Positions 1 to 25,200 of a DNA stretch of 64,000 nt are shown piece by piece (the first letter of the stretch is position 1; every line of letters starts with the position of its first letter). Under the pieces are notes generated by a model. The model had not been told where the DNA came from. It ran no database searches and saw only the letters and a list, made by a program, of their open reading frames with translations. The translations under genes and the position numbers were made by a program. Source of the stretch: Lethocerus indicus (lineage: Eukaryota > Arthropoda > Insecta > Hemiptera > Belostomatidae); the NCBI GenBank assembly GCA_019843655.1, contig JACDQD010000001.1, positions 46,708,443 through 46,772,442 on the forward strand. The letters are read 5' to 3'.

Positions 1-139
1 TAGACATGTCTAAATCATATATTATTGTACAGGCTGTATCATCATAGCTGTAGTGGAGATACACCACTGTGATTGGGATGTCGTTTTATTTGAAAAGATA
101 CTGAGATATTATCGTGTTATTTCAAAAGATATTGTATTC

Positions 140-200
<61 letters not shown>

Positions 201-3200
201 GATATTGAAACCGCACTTTGGGGAACTTTTATTCGGTTTCTTCTCGACAGTAGGCTTATCATGACGTCGGGCATCGATCAGTGTATATTTATATACATAA
301 ATACATTAAATTACACTAAATCACTTTGGAACAGCTCCATTAAATCTAGGATCAAACATACTCATTCGTGTATATATATATAGTGTAACTCGACCATAAA
401 TTTAGGCGCCTGTAGTTCCAGAGCTGCTCCATGAGATAAGATCTCAATCACGTTGGAACATTTGAACTAAATCTAAAATAAAACGCAAACATTGTGTACA
501 ATTAAATATAAATATAAAAAGTTTGTGAGTATTTGTTTGTATACATAATTTGGCCATAACTTAGGCCCGGTTGATGCCAGGGTTGATGCGTACGATAAAA
601 TCTCGATCTCGGTGGAATATTTCGACCAAATCTAAAGCAGCCATTATGTACAGTTTTAAGGGCCTATAAAACCGTTAATTAGGCGAGAATTTTGTTTTTC
701 AGTTTTTGGATTTTTTCCGTTGGTCGCAGAATTGGCCAATATTCTGAAATCCAAATTATCGTCCGAGGTTTTGAACCTAAAGGGGAGATGAAGGGAAAAC
801 ATGTTTTTTAATACCTTTTTTCAACGAAAATTTCCTGTAATTTAATGTACTTTTTGTGCCAGCAGGAGTTTGGTCTTCAGCCGTATTTCGGGATTTTCAT
901 CGGCGACGGTAGCATTCTGTCGCAAACATTATATACTTTATTGTAGCTGTAATGTATTGTAGTTTATATTTAAGAAAAAAAAAATCGCCCGTTATTCTCC
1001 CCCCCCCCGTTTTGTTTACACAACCATTCCAAAAGAAGATCAATTTAGTACACAAATATTATCTTTTGCGCACAACAAATAATGCCCTAATAAATACTTT
1101 TAATTGACTTTGATTGGACTTTTCTCGGAAAGCCAGATATTTGTTCGAACGACTGAAATTGGATAAAAGAAAAGCTTTTATAGGAATTGATAAAAGTGTA
1201 ATAAAAATTAATTGGGACCGATAGTGTAAATAAATAACAAATAAATGTCTTCCTTTTTGTACGCTCAAGCTTCGATCTGCGTGGCTTGATTCCAAGCCAA
1301 GGTGATTCCTGCTGGGCTTAGAGCGGAGGATAAAACTGAGCAAAGTTCAGACTTCATCTTTTCATTGTCTTCATTCCGCTTATGATGGTCAACGAATTAA
1401 TTGAAATGAGCTCCACAAAATACTGCCTTACTCCAAAATTGCGCCTCACTATATTATTAAATGGCCACTAGTGATGGTGGCGAGAAGTCAAAACCTTGAT
1501 TCTATCCCATATATAGTTGGGTTTGGGTATTCCTTTTTCTATGTGTTTTTTATATGTTCTTTCATACAGTTTGGTTTATTTAACATTTTCTTTTGTTTCT
1601 TTTCGTCGCCTCTTCGCGTGTCTACTCCCAACATTTTAAATTTATTATTCTTTCTCTCCTAGTATGCGTTGGGTCGTTGGGGTATTTCAGACCGTCGCAG
1701 CTCCCAAACAAATACATTGCGTCCCATATTTTACATTGTTACTCTGAACCGCAAGTCTATATTATATTAATAATAATCTATATTCATGTAAAGAGATCAG
1801 AATTACACTATCCCCCCGCCCCAAAATGTATAAAATCCCTTTACAATGAACCAATAGAATAGTAGAGTAAAAAGGCGGCCTACATTAATTTGTCTTCATT
1901 TTTAGCTTTAACATTGAAAAACAAAATGTTAAGACATTACACCAAGACATGTTTAATATGAAAATTGGACCTTTAACAATTTAAACCTTGATTTTGGCCG
2001 AAAGATGAAATTCGAGTAATCAGAGGAAAGTAAATAATTACACAGTCAATATACCAAAGAAAATTTGGAAAATAGAAAACACTCAAATATTATTTCTTTC
2101 AACCGCAGACATCCAAGTAAGATGTTTTCTCAGTCTCGGCTGAAGATGATGTAACGACTTTGTAAAAACAAAAATTTCATGCGAAGCTTATACAAGATGT
2201 GCCCAGTGCACTATCTGCGACATTCGTATTTTTAAAAAAGTAATATTGAATTTAATTACGCTCATTGAACTCGATTTAAATATTAGACAAAACAAAAATT
2301 ATCCCGAAATAACGAAATTTATTTTGTTTTTTTTTTATATTATTTTAAGTTATCAAGTTAATATACATATGCCAGATGTAAATTGTACATTTTAAGTGTA
2401 TTTTTGTCTACTGCTGAAGCTCAGTATTCCATATCGGGTTTTCGGTACAGTGATAATTTCGACCCGTGAGTAGTAGCCCCCTATCTGCTTCCAGATTTTT
2501 TATCTACTGCGTTTAAAAAGAACTGCGTTCTTAATTAAAATTTTAGATAGGACCGAGGAGAATCAGAAATAGAGAGCGAGGACATTTCCCCGACATTCGG
2601 CAGAATATAGACATTTTATCGCTTAGCCGAAAGGTTCGTTTGAAATTTACTATGTCCGCTCGTTTATCGGTATCGCGTTTCTCAGAAGCGTCCCATCCCG
2701 AGTCGCAGTTCGGAAACTCAACTCCCTTATATATATATCCCTTTCACTCGGCAATCTCAAACCTCCGATTAATTCCCCCGTCTGTGGTTTTGTGAGTTTA
2801 GCTTACAAACTAGTTGGAATGCATGTAACAATCAAAATTCGTGTATCGCCTACAACGTACTATGTATATTTATAGAAACATTAAGTATTTGTATTTGTAA
2901 TTAGAGCGAACCATTCACACATGCCAACCATACGAGAGTATAAACTAAAAAAATATTGTGGCTTAGTGTTGACCAGGTTTCAAATGCCGAGTGCCGTCAG
3001 TTATAAAGTTTTAACCGATTAAAGAAGAAACACTCATAAACTCCATGAACAACATCGGGGTTGATGAGCGTTGACCGCCAATATACCGGCGAATAGACGA
3101 TGGGTATATTGTAATGTTATTTTATTGGTATAAGAACTTCAGAAACGTTAAGGCCGTTTAGCCCCAAGTTAGACTGGTATTGGTTTTTCTCCAAGGTCAC

Positions 3201-5394
3201 CGGTAATGCGATGGCGGAAAGCCAAAAACCATTGGCCATGCTGAAGGCCTTCCCTGTCTCCGCACGCCAGCGTTCCCCCAACGTCGGTAGACCCTACCTC
3301 GGAAACAAGGAAAAGCTGTCCCTGACAAGAACCAAGAATGAACCAGCGATGAACGGGAAATGAATTAGTTCGGGCCCCGATTTTTAAAGGGCCAGTCGCC
3401 AGGCGGCTGAACTTAAACTGATTAAAACAAGAAACTATCTCCACTCGTCGATTTGAATTTACCTCAGGCCTATATCGGTTTACCGCCAATTTTGAGGTGA
3501 GGTCGGTATTGGTTATATTTAAAACATAAAAACAGGTGCATAAAAGCACTTAAAAGCTTTTATTACAATGTCCCTAATGGTACTTTTTGAGATTTGTATT
3601 ACAAACGAATTATTAGAAAAACATTTCCCCTTTAATTTCATATTTTAATTGAATAATGCATCCGATAGGAATTTTAAACTCGAATAAAAATGTGGTGGGA
3701 TCGAACTGAAATTAAAATGAATTTATAAAGTAAAATTTCAGTAATTCCTCTCAATTACTATACTTTTCATTCCAAGTTTATAAACAGGATTATTTAGTAT
3801 TTCCGATAAGTGTTGTTATTACTCATTTAATGTTCCTCAATAGATTTTTATGAATCGCATAGATAACAAAATAAATCGCACGTGTACATTAGGCCCGGTT
3901 TCCCAAAATTGGGCCTTTCCCAGATTGAGAACAAAGGGGGGAGAACTAGGGGGAGTGGCAGTAATTGTTTATTGGTGGGGGGGAGGGGGGAATTAGCCTG
4001 CAGGGGAAAGAATATTTGTGAAAGCCATTATTCGCGACCTTTCAGAATTTATACCTGGTGACTTCCGGTTCCATTCCGTGGGACGGCGTCCGAAATTTGA
4101 ATACCCGGCTGCTTCCGGCAGGGCTGAAAAAACAGTAATTGGGAACAGCCGATTTGAAACAGGAAACATGCAGGATAGACCTAGTTTTTAAGTGATTTTA
4201 CTCAGCGCTAGCTTGGTACTTAGCTGGAGTTGGGGCCGCCGATTAAGCATTCCGCAGGTGCTGCAGCACTGCACAGTTTCGAAGAAAAACCGAAATATAG
4301 ACGGCCTTCATTCCGGATCGAGATTTTGTATTCCTTTCGTAGGTCTAAAATTCATTGACGAATTTAAAAACACAAATTTAAGAGCCAATTCCGCCTATAA
4401 ACAATATTGGAAAAAAATTCATACCCAAAATTCCGGTTCAATGTTTTTTTTTATAATATTATATTTGCAATGAACAAATATCTTATACAGTCAAAATTAA
4501 AACAAAGACGCGTAAAAGATATTCCGAAGAAATAAACAAATGTCGGCAGAGCTGATTAGCGTACAGTGTTCATGAAATCTTCATTTTCACTCAGTTAACA
4601 AATTGAGCTTTATACGCTGTTTTGCAGCGTCCATGCCGGAAATAATTTATATTTTAAGATTGTGTTATAAGCTATCGTGTAAATTTTAAAATATAACTCG
4701 GGAATAAAGAATTTAAACCGCTGCGTGCGACGTTTCGGTATTTGACCGGCAATTATTGTTGAGCGCCGTGCCTCTTTGTAACCCGGGTTGGGTCGTAGAT
4801 TATGACCGGTGTATTATGGGAGATTTTTAGCAATAAGAGACTAAGGGGATACGGGAGGATGGGGCCTACCTGTAAGCCTAGAGAACCTTTCAAGAGTTAC
4901 AAGCTGTGTTAAGGAGCCAGAAAGAGGACAGGTAAAGCCCCCCCCTCACCCTCCAACCACTCCACCCCGTACCCGCTCTCCTACAATGGGCTCCTTTTTA
5001 CGCCTCGGTAATGGGGCCCCGCCGTTTCTGTCTACTTTCACTGTTTACCTTATAACGGTAAATAAATAAGATAAATAAAATGAAAAGAAATCCGTACTCG
5101 ACCTTCGCCGGACCCCTTCACTCGTCGATGCGGGACCGGATAAAAGCGCCCGAACTTCCGGAATTGTCCCAGCGTTTCGCTGTCTCGAAACGTTTCGATA
5201 AATTATTATCGGCTTTGGCTATTATTGACTTCCAAGCCCGTGTCTGAGCGAATTGAAAAAAGTTTTGAACAACTTCGGAATAATTAATTGCCGAAATAAT
5301 TTCGATAAAACTGTTTGGCTTATCGGCGAAATCAGGTGTTTTTTAAGGGGGAGGGGCATGCGATATTCCCACCGTTAAAGGTAGGAGAACCTAA
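1..5394. other. Intergenic, no gene recognised
   Basis: No reading frame here resembles a known protein. Frames of 90-150 codons exist (for example 3169-3549 minus) but lack recognisable domains, splice partners or convincing composition. The sequence contains short homopolymers, a TA microsatellite at about 147-198, and a weak repeat shared between about 3276-3375 and 6044-6165. Confidence 0.6.
147..198. repeat. (TA)n microsatellite
   Basis: About 26 uninterrupted TA units, preceded by a short TG run. The frame that reads through it as repeated Tyr-Ile is an artefact. Confidence 0.97.
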
Positions 5395-5398
5395 TTAA

Positions 5399-5621
5399 CA
5401 CTAGGTTTACGGACGTTTCTTATGTGTCAGTTTGAAGCATACCGTAGAGATTGGTATACCCCATAGAGAATTACAAAACTTACAAATTCTTCAAAATTTC
5501 AAAACTTTTGAAAGAAAAAAACATCAATATATATTTCCCTCGTTGAATGGATGAGAGTGAGCACAAGTGGTAAAAAAATGCAAACTGTTGCGTCAGTTTG
5601 ACGCGTCCTGTAAACCTAGTG
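5399..5621. mobile_element. piggyBac-like MITE with TTAA target duplication
   Basis: The element is 223 bp long and starts CACTAGGTTTACGGACG. It ends with the inverted form (CGTCCTGTAAACCTAGTG). TTAA lies directly on both sides, at 5395-5398 and 5622-5625. TTAA duplication is the hallmark of piggyBac-superfamily insertion. A subterminal motif GTCAGTTTGA occurs near both ends (about 5427 and 5592). No coding capacity remains, so it would be a non-autonomous element moved by a transposase encoded elsewhere. Confidence 0.8.
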
Positions 5622-5625
5622 TTAA

Positions 5626-8600
5626 GTCTGCATACAACAACTACTCAGGTCTCATTAATCTGTAACTTCGGCTATTATGCTCGCCGATATGTAGAGGTTT
5701 ATACCATTTATAGATTGTAAGGTTAAAATGTGTTTTCATCCGATATAAAAATACGGTTTCGGCTCCTCACCGCTGTCAGTAGAGAGCCCGTGGAGCGGGC
5801 ACTTGTTTACAGGATTTGCCGCTCGATAAAAGGCAGACATATATAAGAGCGGAAGGCGAATGATAGCATAAACGAGACGACCAGAAACGCCGGTTTAGTC
5901 GACGGTCGCAGTACCGACAGGATGCTTGGCCAGCACCCAACGCGCGCAGAAGGTTTGGGTCTGGGTTTAACTGTGCGATGGGTTCGATAGGAATTCCAGA
6001 TACCATAAGGATATCGCATACATCTCCGTTATCATCTTCTCCCAACGTCAGTAGACAACTCGAATGACTCCACGTGGCGCGAGAACAATCCCCGACGAAG
6101 ATTCGCGACGGTGAAACCGACGGCAAGAATGAGACCACGATAAAAGGGAATAAATTAGTTCCAAACTTAATGTTTATATTAGAATTCGTTGTGTGTTTAT
6201 ATAAAAATAAATTCTGGGGCGTTTTGACTCGGGATGGTATTATCAATGCCTTAGTACTTTTGATGGGCGTTTAATCGTTCTGTATGCTTAATGTGGTTAA
6301 TGCAGGGGCGTGGGGTATCTGGAAACCAAACACCAGTTGTCTTATGCGAAATATGACTCATCTGTGGGAATATAACATAGTGGTTCTTAACAGAGGGGGT
6401 TCAGTTCTTTCCAATACGAGTAAACAAAATGTCGTGGTAAAGAGAATTGTCTACTGTATACCGGGGGTACACTGCCGGGAGTATACCAGTGGGTCTTACC
6501 CGCGCCCTTCGAGGGAGCCTCCTTTTTCAATCACTCGGGACATTTCATCGATTCGCATCGTAGAACACAATATCTCCTACCCTCAATTGTTTAAGCGTGT
6601 GCTCCAGCCGCTTAAAATTAAAACAGATAAAATGTTTACATATTTACCTTTTCCACCGCTAATACAGAGGGGGCCACAGGTGAGAAACAAGATAGAAAGA
6701 GGGTCACGGTTAAAAAATAGTATAACACTAATCTACTGACGGAATGCAAAATGATGAATGCGTGCGCCTTGGGATCCGTTGGACGTTAGTCTGTAAATAG
6801 GCAACACAAAGCGCATAACTGGCTATAAGCTATCAATGACACTACATAAGCGAGGTCGGAAAAAAGCATTGCTGGATTAATTTACGAGAATAAAGAAACT
6901 TAATTGGGACGTTTATTTAGAACGACTCCCGACGGCCAGGGGAGATATAAGTGCAATTGACAGGAGATTCACGAGCCGCGATAATATCGAACGGGCCCCG
7001 AAGGGGGTCAGCCTAACAGCCTAAATCGAGGTCGATTAACAGGGCTTCGACTGTCTTAAACAACAGTATAAATATTTTCGCCGGACCGGTCCTGGCTTTG
7101 GGGGGGGGTGCGTCAATTTGAGGCCTACGGGATTTTACGCCCGGAGACAATTTAAACGGGAGCTCCCACCCCCATGGACGGGAGATAGAGGGGGAGGGAG
7201 GGACTTTATTTATGGGGAGGTAAAAAGGGAGAGGGTAAACCTGGTCTCTAATGAGCCCCCATGTCCCCATGTGACAGACGTTATCTGCCGTCTGTGCATT
7301 ATCACCGCGCCTCATCCCCGGTTATACTCGTTATTGCGTCCACATCGTTAGCCGGGCGTCCCGCCGTGCTTCCCGATACGATTTTTAAGTTTTGCGTCTG
7401 TCAGGCGTCGGCCCCGTCTGGAAACCGATTTCCGATACATTATCGCCCTTTGAGTCATCCTCCCCGAGGAAAAACTGAGCGAACTTCCAATTATATTCCG
7501 AAGTCATTATTCCTGACTTGTTATACTCCCGAGGGAGTGTACGGGGTCCACCGTTTCTAGCGAAACAATCGAAATAGACACCGGTTTCTTGCCAGACTTG
7601 TTTCTAGCAGTATCTATCAGGAGAGTGGTGAGACGCTCCGGCGCGTTCGAAAGTAAAAAGTATTCACTCGACAGTAAAAGTGAAGTGACTGTGCACACAG
7701 GATACCTCACAAGCAATCCGACTGACCGTACTGACAGAATCGGCTGCTGCAGATGGTGATCAGCCGAAACCGGTCGGGCGGAGACGGAAGATCGAGAAAA
7801 CTATAATAGCGCAATAAATATTACAATATTTTCACACTTCCAATTTATCGCGTAGAGGCCTATCGGCCTCCGACGTATCAGTCGGAAAACCAACGACGAG
7901 AAAACGACGGTATTCAAAACCCTCACAGACCGCATAACTGGTATTCCAAACTAATCCAAATTTTAAATATACAGTTGCCTAGAAGACATGATTTGCGAGG
8001 GCCTAACAGGAAAAAGGCGAGCTGACGGGCAAAAAATCCCGTAATAATAATTATGAGTATTAAAGAAATCTATTATTTAGTCGACACGCTATGTTTAAGG
8101 TAAAACAGAAAATAAATGTTTAGCCACTGGCCAGTGGCTAAAGGCGTTTCGAACCATCCAGAATGCTGCAGGTGCAATCGGGTTAAGAATTCATTTAGCA
8201 TAACGTACCTGTTAGGTGGCCCCGACTTAAGTTGTCGGGGTTCCCAATACAATCATTCTCGCGATCTCTACGATTCGGCCCTACACTAGACCCGTCGGTA
8301 AATTAGTGACCCGCTTAACCGCGTCGACTGCAAGCAGGCATTCCGTCAGCACAGTTAACGTCCGGACGCAAATTTACGACGTGTAGAACGCTCGGATCGT
8401 TTCCCCTTAACTATCGGGTAATAAATAACGCTGTGTCCCATAGCGCTTCGGGAATCTACTTAAGGGAACGCTACAAACGACGGCAAGAAGTCAAAACCGA
8501 TCTAGGGAATACAAAATCGCGGAATGGAGACGGAAGGTCGCAAAAAGAATTTACTTAAGCTATGTGAGTGCGCCTTAGCCCGTCAAAAACTATATACAAA

Positions 8601-9250
8601 AATATCGCCAAAAGGTCCTCGAATCGAGTGTCTCGATCTTCAGAAAAGCCCCTAAGTCGTTCGAAGAATCGTCGATGTGTCCAGTCGGAGCTGTCCTGGG
8701 AATTTTTTCAGAAAAAAGGAAACAATCGCAGATAAGTAATGTAAGAATAGGGCGTTGGAGCGCGGGTCTTACGAGGAGAGACGTCGGACCTCACTACCGC
8801 CCCACGATAACGCGAGGCCAGACATTTCATTCCGGACTATCCGGATTCGAGCCGATGGCCCGAATAACGATGACGCGCAAATATTCGATCGCGATCTGGG
8901 GCCTCTCGCCTCAAAAAGAGTCCGAAAAGTAGCAGGAATTTTATTCCGTCGGCCCTCTTATATTTATTTATTACTATGGGGGAGGATAATAACTTGCCCG
9001 ATTGGGGAAGATACGGACGGGGAGGAGGGGAGGCGAGGGGGAGAATCCATCGGATGGGAAGGTGTAGAGTCGGGGTTTTGCCATCGCGGAGCTAGACTCG
9101 GTAATATAGACGTTGGGATAGGTTTGTAGCGGTGGCGGAGGTAGCGGTGGAGGGGATAGCGGGGGTAGTGGGGGTGGGGGAGCGGGCCGGCGGGTCCAGT
9201 GGGGCCAGTGATGCCCCGCAGGCCATCCAGAGACTAGAGAGCCGGGCCCG
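5626..9250. other. Intergenic / upstream region of the sFRP gene
   Basis: CpG-rich non-coding sequence. It contains a perfect palindrome at 8119-8142 and a GC-rich hairpin at about 8219-8243. The last 300 bases are very GC-rich with G-runs, as expected for a CpG-dense promoter or 5' UTR of the following gene. Overlapping frames on both strands around 9000-9700 reflect the base composition and are shadows. No TATA box or transcription start could be fixed. Confidence 0.5.
8119..8142. repeat. Perfect 24-bp palindrome
   Basis: The arms TTTAGCCACTGG and CCAGTGGCTAAA are exact reverse complements with no spacer. It could be a dimeric transcription-factor site or a remnant of a mobile-element end. 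Nothing else around it decides the matter. Confidence 0.9.
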
Positions 9251-19952
<10,702 letters not shown>

Positions 19953-20678
19953 GTATGTTTACAATGTTAAATTCAGAATGTTTAATATGCACAATAATTA
20001 GTACATCAGAGTATTTAAGTAATAGACTACCCTTTTATTACAGTTACAGTACATTAAATAGTTTATTAAAAAATATACATTACAGTTTATATTGTACTGT
20101 ACAGAATACACATATACAGTACAGGCCTTCTTCTGGAGATCTGCCCTGTTCAGTTAGATTCTAATTTGTACATAATTTCTGGTCAGAAAAGAACTAATCC
20201 TATTTAATGCCTTCTAAATTACAATGATTGAAGGCAGGATTATCTATCTGCTAACTTGATTTGAATTGTATATTTGTACCATAAGGCTTTAAAAGATGAT
20301 TAATTAAATATAACAAATTCTGTAAATGTATATATTTGTTGTAACATACCCCACTGTTAATTCACCTGAATAATTCTTAAACAATCAACCGTTATCACAG
20401 TAATTGATGTCATTACTCTGAAATTCTGTTTGGATGAATAGAAATGAGATACAATGGACAATTAGTGTGCAATTGGCTCTAATAATTCATTTATCATAAT
20501 ATGTAAACATGAACCACACTTCTGAATTCACATAATGATTTGTGATTACAGCCACAACTCCTAGCATGGATATTACAACATAGGAGGATTATTAACACCT
20601 GACTGAATCTCCAACTAAAGGCATTCAGAACTAAATTACTCCAGAAATCCAAATCACATTGTACAAATACAAAAACAG

Positions 20679-20679
<1 letters not shown>

Positions 20680-20730
<51 letters not shown>
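20680..20730. repeat. (AT)n microsatellite
   Basis: About 25 AT units in the sFRP 3' flank. Confidence 0.97.
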
Positions 20731-20732
<2 letters not shown>

Positions 20733-21791
20733 TTGATGTATAGTGCAATACATACGTTCAATTCAGAACTCCGTATTCATAAATAATTAATTATATTTAG
20801 TCTTAGTATTAACAATGTACAATAAGTTACACATATCAGTATAATTTTGATGTTAGTGGTGATCAGGAGTCGACTTTCATTTCTGGATATTGCATATTTT
20901 CTGTGAAGATTTAACACAAAATAAATCTTACTGGCTTTACACATCATGCATAATTGTAACATGTTCATGTTATAATTGTTCACTCATTAGTTATTCCTTT
21001 TTTTCAATTATACAGGCCATTAAAATAACATCAAACAAAATAATTTTATCCTATATAACCAATGCCCGAGTTAATAAATTGAGGCCCAGCAAAGCAATAT
21101 AGTTTATTACACTTATTTCACAATATTCTTTTAACTGGGTGCATTAAAATTATGACATAAGTAAATTACTTATTAAGAATTAAATAAAGATGAATGCACC
21201 ACATTAAGAAATACTCTTGACCATGTTATATTCTGATCTGAGATCTGTAGAAAAAATAATCTATACTAATAATATTTTCCAAAATCAACATGTAAAAAAC
21301 TGATATTAATCTGTATAAACTTAACAATTTATGTTTAAATTGTTATTAATGTATATTTATCTGGACAATAAATTGAACATCTAGTTCACTTCTGATAACC
21401 ATAAGAATAATATTTATTTAGAGTTCTTATATTTACTTATTTCTTTTATAACAAATGTACACCTAATCATTTGTAGTATTCAAAAATAAATGATTCCTAA
21501 AACATTAACTTGTATAATTACTTCTGAACAATATGAGGATATTTTATAAAGTTTAATGTTATTTCTATTATATTATTTTCAATGATAAATACCAGTATAT
21601 AAAAAAATGCCTAAGATAGATAAACTTCAAGAACAAATTTTTTAAAATGCAAAATATTGGTCACAAAAACTTAAAATGTCAATGTGAATATGTGATTAAT
21701 TCTATTTTTAATAAGTATGATTTGTGATTAATAAAATATAAGTTTGTATACAGTACCAAAACCATTATTTTAACCAGTTTATATACATGTA

Positions 21792-21976
<185 letters not shown>

Positions 21977-22297
21977 AATATTTCATTTCATAATGAACAC
22001 ATTAATAAATGCAAAATAATTAATATTTTATTACAATATGAGGGACTACATAAATATACCTTCACATTTATTTATAATTGAAGGTAGAAATTTAAAACAC
22101 ATGTATAGATTACAATTAAATTCATCACTATTATTCTAACAGAATTCAGAGAAATTTTTCTATTAAAACAACATTATGTATTAAAAAATGTATATTTATA
22201 CTTACAAATAAATTTATATACGAATTTTATATATCATATTTATATATGATAATAAATTTATCAACTGAAGAAAAAAAAACATTCATTCATTCCTATT

Positions 22298-25200
22298 TCA
22301 ATAAATATTCCTTTCCAATGGGTGTTCAAAGAAGTAACCTCCAGATTTTAGAACATGCTCTCCAATTTTAAGGTGTGAAATATCACTTGCTAAGTTCCCT
22401 TCAATGATATTTTGAATATTCAATTTGACTCTCTGATGTGCATCACGGCAAAAAGCATTAGCCGCTAAAACCTGTAAAACAAATAGATTATTTAGATACA
22501 TAGATATGGTTTACATCCATTTCTCACGTTTAGAAAAAAGTTACACCACATTCATTACTAATATTGTCAAATCTCATTGATAAATTACTTTTATTATATT
22601 GTCACTGTCTACAATGGTGGGGACTGATCTCTTAAAATTAATAGATTTTAATTTTTGATAATGAAATTCTGTATGAAATTCAGCAGATTACAATACACAA
22701 TAAATTCTAAACAGAACTAAATAAGAAGGTAAGAGAAGAAACAATTTACCTCTTGGTCACTGTTTTGTAATCCTGTACAATAGGATCTAGATGCTCTAGA
22801 CAATACACATGTCATAGCATAAATATCAATAACTGCTTCAGATAACCTTGCTAAATCCAGTTGTCTATTAACTACTTCTGAACCATGTGTACCAAGCAAT
22901 GATTCAACTGCAAATTGAAATCTAAGAACGCAGTATTCCAAAAGATCTGAGGCTATCTGAAATAAATAATTTTACATACTGTACTGTTCATATTGTATAT
23001 TTGATAGGAATAATAGGTGTAATCATTATTCTGATAACTAGCTCCCCTTTTGGAAATCAATTTATATCTACATGCACAAATATTTAAATGATCAATACAT
23101 GTGTTGAATAGTAATTGAATATATATATATATATATACATATATATAAACAAAATTCAATTTATATTTTCAATCAATAAGACCAATTTGTAAGCCTTACC
23201 AATTTATTGGGACTAAGACAAATATGAAGTAAGGACTTGACAAACCTTCAGAGAAGGATGAAGCTGAAGGTAAAGTTCTAAATTAAGTTTAGGGGAATCA
23301 CGATTTCGATATCTCTGAGATAGCATTCTCTTAAATATATGAGTAGAAAAATGTAGAGGATTTCTAATTTTTTTAATGTCTTCATTCATGTAGGTTCCTG
23401 CATGTTGTAATCCTAAAAAAGAAATGTTATAAAATAATTTGCAGTAATGTCAACTTAATAGTTGAGCCATTGTGGCTCCATTTACCTTCCTTTTTTAGTG
23501 TAGTGTTAATACACTCTTATATACATAAATAATATACATATTATCCATAATAAAAACCTAGAAACCTAGGTAAACCCATTAAAATCCTCAACTGTCATTT
23601 AATAACATTTTAAATACTAACATGCAATGTAACTATTTATAGTTCTATTATTAAAATACCTGTTAAAGAAATAAATAACTTATGGGTTTCACATATCTGC
23701 GAAGAAAGAATAATAGTGCTCTTCATATTCCTCCAAACTTTTTCACAAGGAAAATCTTTAATACAACAACGAACTCCAATTAAATCTATACAGTCATTTA
23801 TGAGATCTAAGCCATGTTTAGTGCTGAACACCTGTAAATTGTATGTTTTTCTGAGAATTCTGTAAATATGAACACAATTTAAAAAAAGTTGTGAGAAATT
23901 TAACACTAATACATTTTTTACGGATACGGGTTTCATAATTTATTTCTTAATACTTGTACACATATTCTTACTTGTATAATGGCAGATTCCAAAGATGTAT
24001 CTGTTTCATACTTATCGATCATCCCAGCCGTTAAATACAACATACTGTCCAAGGCATAAGTGAATATTGCCACTTCTGCTAACTTTTTCTTAAGTAATTC
24101 ACTATCCTGTACTTCATTAACCTTCTGACATTTTAGGTGACTAGTTGTTAGTCTCAAAACATCTTTCATATTACCTGGAATTATTGAATACACAAATTAA
24201 AAAAAGGAAGAAATATAGGTATGGAAGATATATAGGTATCCTGCAAGTTAACGATAAAAACTTAGTATGTAGAACCAACTTAAGAGACTGGTATAAAAGC
24301 CCAGCATGCTGAATTGTTTTTTATGATTGTTCATTAGTAGAGACACAACAATATTAAGTTGGCATGTAAAAAAAATAAGTTATTCATGAAGCAAGTTTAT
24401 TCAATTTGTGAACTAATTCATAAGATTAATCACTCTATTGGAATAAACTATTTTGTATTACTATTTTCAAGTATTATTATTTAATCATAATTATTTCATA
24501 GACATAATAATAAGACAGATAATAATATGTATAAGACACTGTATTAATAAAAAAAACCAAATGGCAGAAATCTATTTAGGTTTACTTATTAGATCCAACT
24601 ATAATATAATAACTAGAATGCAATAAATAATAATTATTAAAGAAAATTTTTTTTTATGAACCAAATAAATATATACCAGAAATGCATGAAGACATCAAAA
24701 ACTTGTGCGTGTTGAAATTATCAGATGCTATGAAAAAACCTTTTCCACTTTCCAAGAGCATATCTTCTTTGGGAATGAGAACATTATTAAAAGTTACTTT
24801 GCATAATTGATAATCCTCAAGGCCAAATGTTTCCAGGGGCTCAATAGTAATTCCATTTTCATTTTTATCCACAATAACAGTAGAGAGTTCTATCACGCTT
24901 GATGGCCTGTTTGAAAACTGCACAAAGGAACAAACTTTAAAGGCAACAAATACAATACTTTATAAGGAAATAAAAATATAAACTTTTGGAAAAGTTCCAC
25001 AATTTGGAAAACTTATGTTTACACATTTTTTTTCTTTAGATTCACTAGGATTTTCATTTCAAATGAAGCTTTATAAAGTATGAAATTCGAATCTATTATT
25101 TCTTAATTTAAACTAAAACATTTAAACAATTAATATTAAGGATCATGATTTTCATGATCTCCATAATAATGAAATTAGCCATTTTTAAGTTAGCTAATCA

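Noticed and set aside
5776..6246. 156-residue minus-strand frame, and similar frames at 3169-3549 and 6284-6739
   Set aside because: Low-complexity composition, no family resemblance, and partly explained by a dispersed repeat.
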